The position numbers were made by a program, and so were the translations under genes. From Candidatus Hydrogenedentota bacterium (GTDB taxonomy: Bacteria > Hydrogenedentota > Hydrogenedentia > Hydrogenedentales > SLHB01), in assembly GCA_007118235.1 (NCBI GenBank), contig SKRY01000392.1, positions 1 through 9,939 of the forward strand: a stretch of 9,939 nucleotides of DNA. The letters are read 5' to 3'. The notes beneath the pieces are model-generated. The model saw nothing but the letters and a program-made list of their open reading frames with translations. It ran no database searches and was not told the origin of the DNA. Positions within the stretch are counted from its first letter, which is position 1. Each line of letters begins with the position of its first letter. Of this stretch, positions 6,307-9,939 are shown piece by piece.

Positions 6307-7842
6307 CTACACCAGATCCCGGTCCAGGGTGCGGTACTGGATGGCCTCGGCCACGTGATGTTCCGCGAGGGAATCGGTCCCCTCAAGGTCGGCGAGCGTG
6401 CGGGCCAAGCGCAACACCTTGTCATAGGCGCGCGCGCTGAATCCAAGCCGGTTGATGGCTTGCTCGAGGAGCTGCTGGGCGCCGTTGTTCAGCTTGCAGT
6501 GTTCCCGAATCGCGCGCGAGTCCAGATAGGCGTTGCATGTGTACTGGCCATCGTACCGGCTGCGCTGCCGGTCGCGCGCCTGTTGTACATGTTTGCGAAC
6601 CTCGGCGCTGCTCATCCCGCTGGGCTGGTCGTTGGTCAGTTCGTCGAAGCTCAATGCGGGCACGTCCACGTGCAAATCAATGCGATCCAGCAACGGCCCC
6701 GAGAGACGCCCCATGTAGCGTTGGACCTCTCCCTGCGTACACCGGCACGGCCGCCGGGGATCCGTACGGTGCCCACAGGGGCATGGGTTCATGGCCACCA
6801 CGAGGGTGAAACGGCTGGGAAAGGTGACGGAATAATTGGCGCGCCGGATATGAACCAGCCCTTCCTCCAGGGGTTGGCGGAGAACTTCAAGGGCGCCTCG
6901 GTTGAACTCAGGCAACTCATCGAGAAAGAGTACACCGTGGTGGGCAAGACTCACCTCGCCCGGCGTGGGTTGCTGGCCCGCCCCGCCGCCACAAATGGAG
7001 ACCGTGGTGGCGGTGTGATGGGGCGCGCGAAAGGGACGGCTCATCTTGAGGGACGTTCCTCCCGACGCGCCGCTGGCCACACTGAAGATGCGCGTGGTCT
7101 CCAGGGCCTCGTCAAAGGTCATGTCCGGCAGAATACCCGGCAAACGCGCCGCGAGCATGGTCTTCCCCGTACCAGGCGGACCCACCATCAGGAGATTATG
7201 TCCGCCGGCCGCCGCCACGAGAAGGGCCCGCTTCACGTGTTGCTGGCCTTTCACGTCCACAAGGTCCGGTACGCCTTGTTGCGCACGGGCATAGGCCGCG
7301 CTTGGATCCGTCTTGTGGGGCGCAATCGGCGCTTCTCCCGATAGGAATTGCACGGCCTCATGGAGATTGCGCACGGGGATCGCCTCCGCGCCGGGCACCA
7401 CCCCCGCCTCCTCCGCGTTTTCGGCTGGAGCAACCAACCCTTGAAGACCTTGATCCCGCGCGGCAATGGCCATGGACAAAGCTCCGGCGACTGGCCGGAT
7501 GGAGCCGTCCAACGCGAGTTCGCCCACCACGGCGTAACGCGTGAACAAGTCTCCTCCCAGTTGGCCGCTGGCGGCCAGCATCCCGATGGCTATAGGCAAG
7601 TCCAGGGCGCTCCCTTCCTTACGCACATGGGCCGGGGCGAGATTCAGCACCACGTTGCCGCGGGGATACTGGAAGCCGGAATTCTTGATGGCCGAGGTCA
7701 CCCGTTCCTTGCTCTCCTTCACCGCCGTATCGGGCAATCCCACCATGAAGAAACTGTTCGACCCCGCCGTGACGTCCGCCTCAACCGCCAAGGGATATCC
7801 CTCAATGCCAAGAACCGCGCAACTATGTATTCGTGCAAGCAT
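6307..7842 (-). CDS. comM: ComM/YifB family Mg-chelatase-like AAA+ ATPase
   Basis: The protein has 511 residues, full length for the family. The start is firm: an in-frame TGA lies two codons before the ATG at 7842, and MLARIHSCAVLGIEG is the conserved beginning. Residues 1-170 form the N-terminal Lon-protease-like (ChlI) domain, with FFMVGLPDTAVKESKERV and APAHVRKEGSALDLPIA. The AAA+ module has Walker A GPPGTGKT (221-228), FRAPHHT (271-277), Walker B VLFLDEL (304-310), MNPCPCG (351-357) with a CRC pair at 366-368 that may bind zinc, and GPLLDRIDLHV (382-392) with the expected arginine finger. The C-terminal helical domain contains SARAYDKVLRLARTLADL. In Vibrio cholerae, ComM is a hexameric helicase that promotes branch migration when transforming DNA is integrated. 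The family is widespread also in bacteria not known to be competent, so competence is not proven here. The ribosome site is poor. Confidence 0.96.
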   Translation of the reverse strand: MLARIHSCAVLGIEGYPLAVEADVTAGSNSFFMVGLPDTAVKESKERVTSAIKNSGFQYPRGNVVLNLAPAHVRKEGSALDLPIAIGMLAASGQLGGDLFTRYAVVGELALDGSIRPVAGALSMAIAARDQGLQGLVAPAENAEEAGVVPGAEAIPVRNLHEAVQFLSGEAPIAPHKTDPSAAYARAQQGVPDLVDVKGQQHVKRALLVAAAGGHNLLMVGPPGTGKTMLAARLPGILPDMTFDEALETTRIFSVASGASGGTSLKMSRPFRAPHHTATTVSICGGGAGQQPTPGEVSLAHHGVLFLDELPEFNRGALEVLRQPLEEGLVHIRRANYSVTFPSRFTLVVAMNPCPCGHRTDPRRPCRCTQGEVQRYMGRLSGPLLDRIDLHVDVPALSFDELTNDQPSGMSSAEVRKHVQQARDRQRSRYDGQYTCNAYLDSRAIREHCKLNNGAQQLLEQAINRLGFSARAYDKVLRLARTLADLEGTDSLAEHHVAEAIQYRTLDRDLV

Positions 7843-7894
7843 GCCTGTTCACTGATTGGTTTGGGTGGTGTCTAAACGAAAAATCAAAAGCGCT

Positions 7895-7923
7895 ATGGTA
7901 GAGGCGCACGGGCGTTTGTGCAA
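7895..7923 (-). promoter_or_regulatory. Candidate promoter for comM
   Basis: On the minus strand, TTGCAC (plus positions 7918-7923) and TACCAT (7895-7900) are 17 bases apart, matching 3 of 6 and 4 of 6 consensus positions, about 50 bases before the comM ATG. Spacing and location fit, but sequence agreement is modest. Confidence 0.25.
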
Positions 7924-7988
7924 ACTTTTCCCCTGAGTCCCCGCATCATCGCCCCATTTTCCAGCCTCTTCGACTTGAACCCTCGGTA

Positions 7989-8028
7989 ATCACAAGGCCA
8001 TGATAGGCGGCTGAAGGGCCATTGTGAT
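7989..8028. repeat. Inverted repeat upstream of the LamG-type gene, possible operator or leader hairpin
   Basis: ATCACAAGGCC (7989-7999) is the reverse complement of GGCCTTGTGAT. The second arm, at 8017-8028, reads GGCCATTGTGAT, identical except for one extra A. The arms are separated by 17 bases and the second arm ends 31 bases before the ATG at 8060. It could be an operator for a dimeric regulator or a stem in the 5' leader. The outer half-sites (ATCACAA / TTGTGAT) loosely resemble CRP-family half-sites (TGTGA), but their spacing is not that of a classical CRP site. Confidence 0.45.
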
Positions 8029-8045
8029 GTGAACGCAGAATAGAT

Positions 8046-8051
8046 AAGGAG
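8046..8051 (+). promoter_or_regulatory. Ribosome binding site of the LamG/TPR/beta-helix gene
   Basis: AAGGAG lies 8 bases before the ATG at 8060. It decides this start and supports the plus-strand frame here over the long antisense frames. Confidence 0.85.
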
Positions 8052-8059
8052 TTAGCGCA

Positions 8060-9939
8060 ATGAGCACTCGCGCCGGGCGGTATGCGCCCATTTTTGCGGC
8101 GGTTCTACTTGGATGGTTGACCATGACGGCGGATGGGGCGCCTATCTTTCGTCCGGACGCCTTTGGCGAGGCAGCGGACTGGGGAGCCCATGCCGAGAGT
8201 CTGCTAGAGGAGCCCGCGCTTCAACGTTACTACGTCTTTGAAACCGCCGCGGAGGATACGGTGTCCGATCGCGCCGGCGCGGGAGAACCGCTGACGTATG
8301 CCGAAGCGGGCGACAGCGCGCCCCAACGTGTCGAGGGGCGTTGGCCGGAGCGAGAAGCGTTCCGTGTTGATGGCGGACGCTTTAGCGGCGAGCTGATACC
8401 CGTCGAGGATCGCGCCTTCACGGCGTCCCTGTGGTTTCGCACGCAAGGCATGGGCCAGCATCGAGGAAATCAAGGGGCCACGAACGGGACCATTCTTGCG
8501 AATGGCGTTGGCTACACCAACGGCTGGAGAGTCATCATTACCTATCCCCACCAGACGGTCCGGTTGGAAATCGGCGCGGAAGACGGTCCTTTCGGTCTGA
8601 ATGGCGGTCCCATCAGCGACGGGCTCTGGAATCATCTTGCAGTGACTTGGGATAGCGAGACCGTAACCATGTATATCAACGGATTGAAGACCGCCGAAGG
8701 CTCGTACGACGGTCCATACACTGAACCAGATGGACAAGATTTCCGTGTCGGCTATGCGGGTTATGGCGTCGGCTCGGTGGTTTTGGACGTGGCCGAACTG
8801 GCGGTGTTTGACGAAGCGCTTAGCCCGGAAACCCTCTTTCATCACGCCCATTTCCATGCTCCCCGCGAGCCGGAAATCGCCACTCGCATGCAAGAAGCGC
8901 ACGCGCAAGACGGAGCGGATGCCGTGGCGGCATACGAGGCCATGCTAGCTGATGAGGAACTGGACGAGCATTACCGGGAAATGGCCCTGCTGCAGGTGGC
9001 TCCTCTCGCCGATTGGGCCTCGCCGGAAATCGCCGCCGACGCCTTGCGGGCGCGCGCCGCGATTGAGCGAGCGGGTGAACTCGCCGAGTTGGACACGTTG
9101 TTCAGCTTGGGCCAACGCCTGCAGGCGGCCGGCGAGACCGGCGAAGCGAGAGCGGTGTATGAAGAGATCCTTGAGCATCCCGAAGCGGAGGCGGCCGAAC
9201 GCCATGACGCTCGTTTGCGTATGGGGCATACCTATTGGCAAGAGGAAGACTACGAGCAAGCCCGCGATACCTACCGCCAACTCGCCGGCGCGGCGGATGT
9301 TCCTTTTCAGTATCGCGCGAACGCGTTGAGCCGGATCGCCCGCACCCATGTGCTCGAGGGCGAATACGAAACAGCCATCGAAACCTATGACGCCTTGGCC
9401 GAAGAGGCCGCGGCCGCGGACATGCCCGGCGGGGCGCACCGCCATTTCGAGGCCTTGGCCAAGGAGCAGCGCGAATCGGCCGCGCGCCTGGCTGAAGGCC
9501 GGGCCCCATGGAACCCGGAGCGAACGCGGACTCCATTGCCAAACCGCCCCGAACCCGGTCTCACGCTTTACGTGGCCCCTGATGGCGACGACGGCGCGGA
9601 GGGCGCGGAAGACGCGCCGCTCGCCACCTTCACCGGCGCCCGCGACGCCATCCGGGACTACCGTGCGGCGGAAGGATGGCCGGAAGGCGGAGTGACGGTC
9701 TACTTCCGTGAAGGAGTCTATCCGTTTGACGAAGGCGTTGAACTCACCGAACAAGACAGCGGCGAAGCGGACGCGCCCATCGTGTATGCGGCCTATCCCG
9801 ACGAGGAGCCTCGCTTTACGGGCGGCGTGACGGTGGATGGGTTTGAACCCGTCACGGACGAAGCCATTCTTTCGCGCTTGCCGGAGGAAGCGCGGGCGCA
9901 CGTTGTGCAAGCGAATCTCCCCGCCCAGGGCATCACGGA
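8060..9939 (+). CDS. Exported LamG-TPR-beta-helix protein, partial (3' end outside window)
   Basis: The frame is open for 626 codons to the right edge. Residues 1-27 form a signal peptide (hydrophobic PIFAAVLLGWL, cleavage near TADGA). Residues about 54-262 are a LamG/concanavalin-like jelly roll: FTASLWFRT, GLWNHLAVTWDSETVTMYING and AELAVFDEALSPETL are hallmark strands. Residues about 275-475 are helical with at least three TPR-like units, at 344-373 (GQRLQAAGETGEARAVYEEIL), 381-410 (GHTYWQEEDYEQARDTYRQL) and 420-449 (ARTHVLEGEYETAIETYDAL). From residue 501, LTLYVAPDGDDG, GARDAIRDYR, VTVYFREGVYPF, EQDSG, APIVYAAYPDEEPRFTGG and LPEEARAHVVQANLPAQGIT match the N-terminus of right-handed parallel beta-helix carbohydrate-active proteins, such as GH141-like hydrolases. 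The likely role is binding and degrading polysaccharide outside the cytoplasm. Catalytic residues lie beyond the window, so the enzymatic class is unproven. The gene diverges from comM. Confidence 0.88.
   Translation, partial: MSTRAGRYAPIFAAVLLGWLTMTADGAPIFRPDAFGEAADWGAHAESLLEEPALQRYYVFETAAEDTVSDRAGAGEPLTYAEAGDSAPQRVEGRWPEREAFRVDGGRFSGELIPVEDRAFTASLWFRTQGMGQHRGNQGATNGTILANGVGYTNGWRVIITYPHQTVRLEIGAEDGPFGLNGGPISDGLWNHLAVTWDSETVTMYINGLKTAEGSYDGPYTEPDGQDFRVGYAGYGVGSVVLDVAELAVFDEALSPETLFHHAHFHAPREPEIATRMQEAHAQDGADAVAAYEAMLADEELDEHYREMALLQVAPLADWASPEIAADALRARAAIERAGELAELDTLFSLGQRLQAAGETGEARAVYEEILEHPEAEAAERHDARLRMGHTYWQEEDYEQARDTYRQLAGAADVPFQYRANALSRIARTHVLEGEYETAIETYDALAEEAAAADMPGGAHRHFEALAKEQRESAARLAEGRAPWNPERTRTPLPNRPEPGLTLYVAPDGDDGAEGAEDAPLATFTGARDAIRDYRAAEGWPEGGVTVYFREGVYPFDEGVELTEQDSGEADAPIVYAAYPDEEPRFTGGVTVDGFEPVTDEAILSRLPEEARAHVVQANLPAQGIT

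Noticed and set aside
6355..7344. Plus-strand open frame of 329 codons
   Set aside because: It is fully antisense to comM, whose every domain motif is intact. It has no convincing ribosome site or domain and is a GC-rich shadow.
8945..9910. Minus-strand open frame of 321 codons, and a second of 234 codons at 8204-8908
   Set aside because: Both are antisense to the plus-strand LamG/TPR/beta-helix gene, which has a strong ribosome site, a signal peptide and recognisable domains. The antisense products are rich in R, G and H and match no family I know. They arise because GC-rich codons rarely give stops on the opposite strand.

Overview
The window looks like chromosomal DNA of a GC-rich, Gram-negative-type environmental bacterium. 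Three features point this way: a Tat-exported Gfo/Idh/MocA oxidoreductase whose C-terminal style is common in planctomycetes and relatives; a large exported protein combining a LamG-type fold, TPR-like repeats and the start of a beta-helix domain; and a high coding density with long antisense shadow frames. A PVC-like or Hydrogenedentes-like lineage is my inference only. There is no rRNA, tRNA or other marker to confirm it.

Layout, left to right. (1) From the left edge to 1648, plus strand: the C-terminal part of a type ISP restriction-modification enzyme, with its nuclease, helicase and catalytic methylase motifs outside the window. (2) 1822-3168, plus: a Tat-signal Gfo/Idh/MocA oxidoreductase, followed by a strong hairpin that separates it from the converging gene 3. 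(3) 3250-5124, minus: a long coiled-coil protein ending in a GspE/MshE-type N-terminal (MshEN) domain with two intact copies of the cyclic-di-GMP-binding motif but no ATPase. (4) 5389-6270, plus: a secreted single-domain metallophosphoesterase of the UshA/5'-nucleotidase type. (5) 6307-7842, minus: a complete ComM/YifB-type AAA+ ATPase. (6) 8060 to the right edge, plus: an exported LamG/TPR/beta-helix protein, cut by the window end.

The six genes do not form an operon. Genes 2/3 and 4/5 converge and genes 3/4 and 5/6 diverge, so each gene is probably transcribed alone. Three products appear to act outside the cytoplasm (oxidoreductase, phosphoesterase, LamG/beta-helix protein), which fits scavenging of sugars, polysaccharides and nucleotides. 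ComM concerns incoming DNA, the ISP enzyme concerns foreign DNA, and the MshEN protein may be a cyclic-di-GMP receptor. No mobile element, CRISPR array or RNA gene was seen. The longest stretch without a gene is 264 bases (5125-5388).

The items most worth a second look are the ATPase-less coiled-coil MshEN protein, the LamG-TPR-beta-helix fusion, and an inverted repeat just upstream of the fusion gene.
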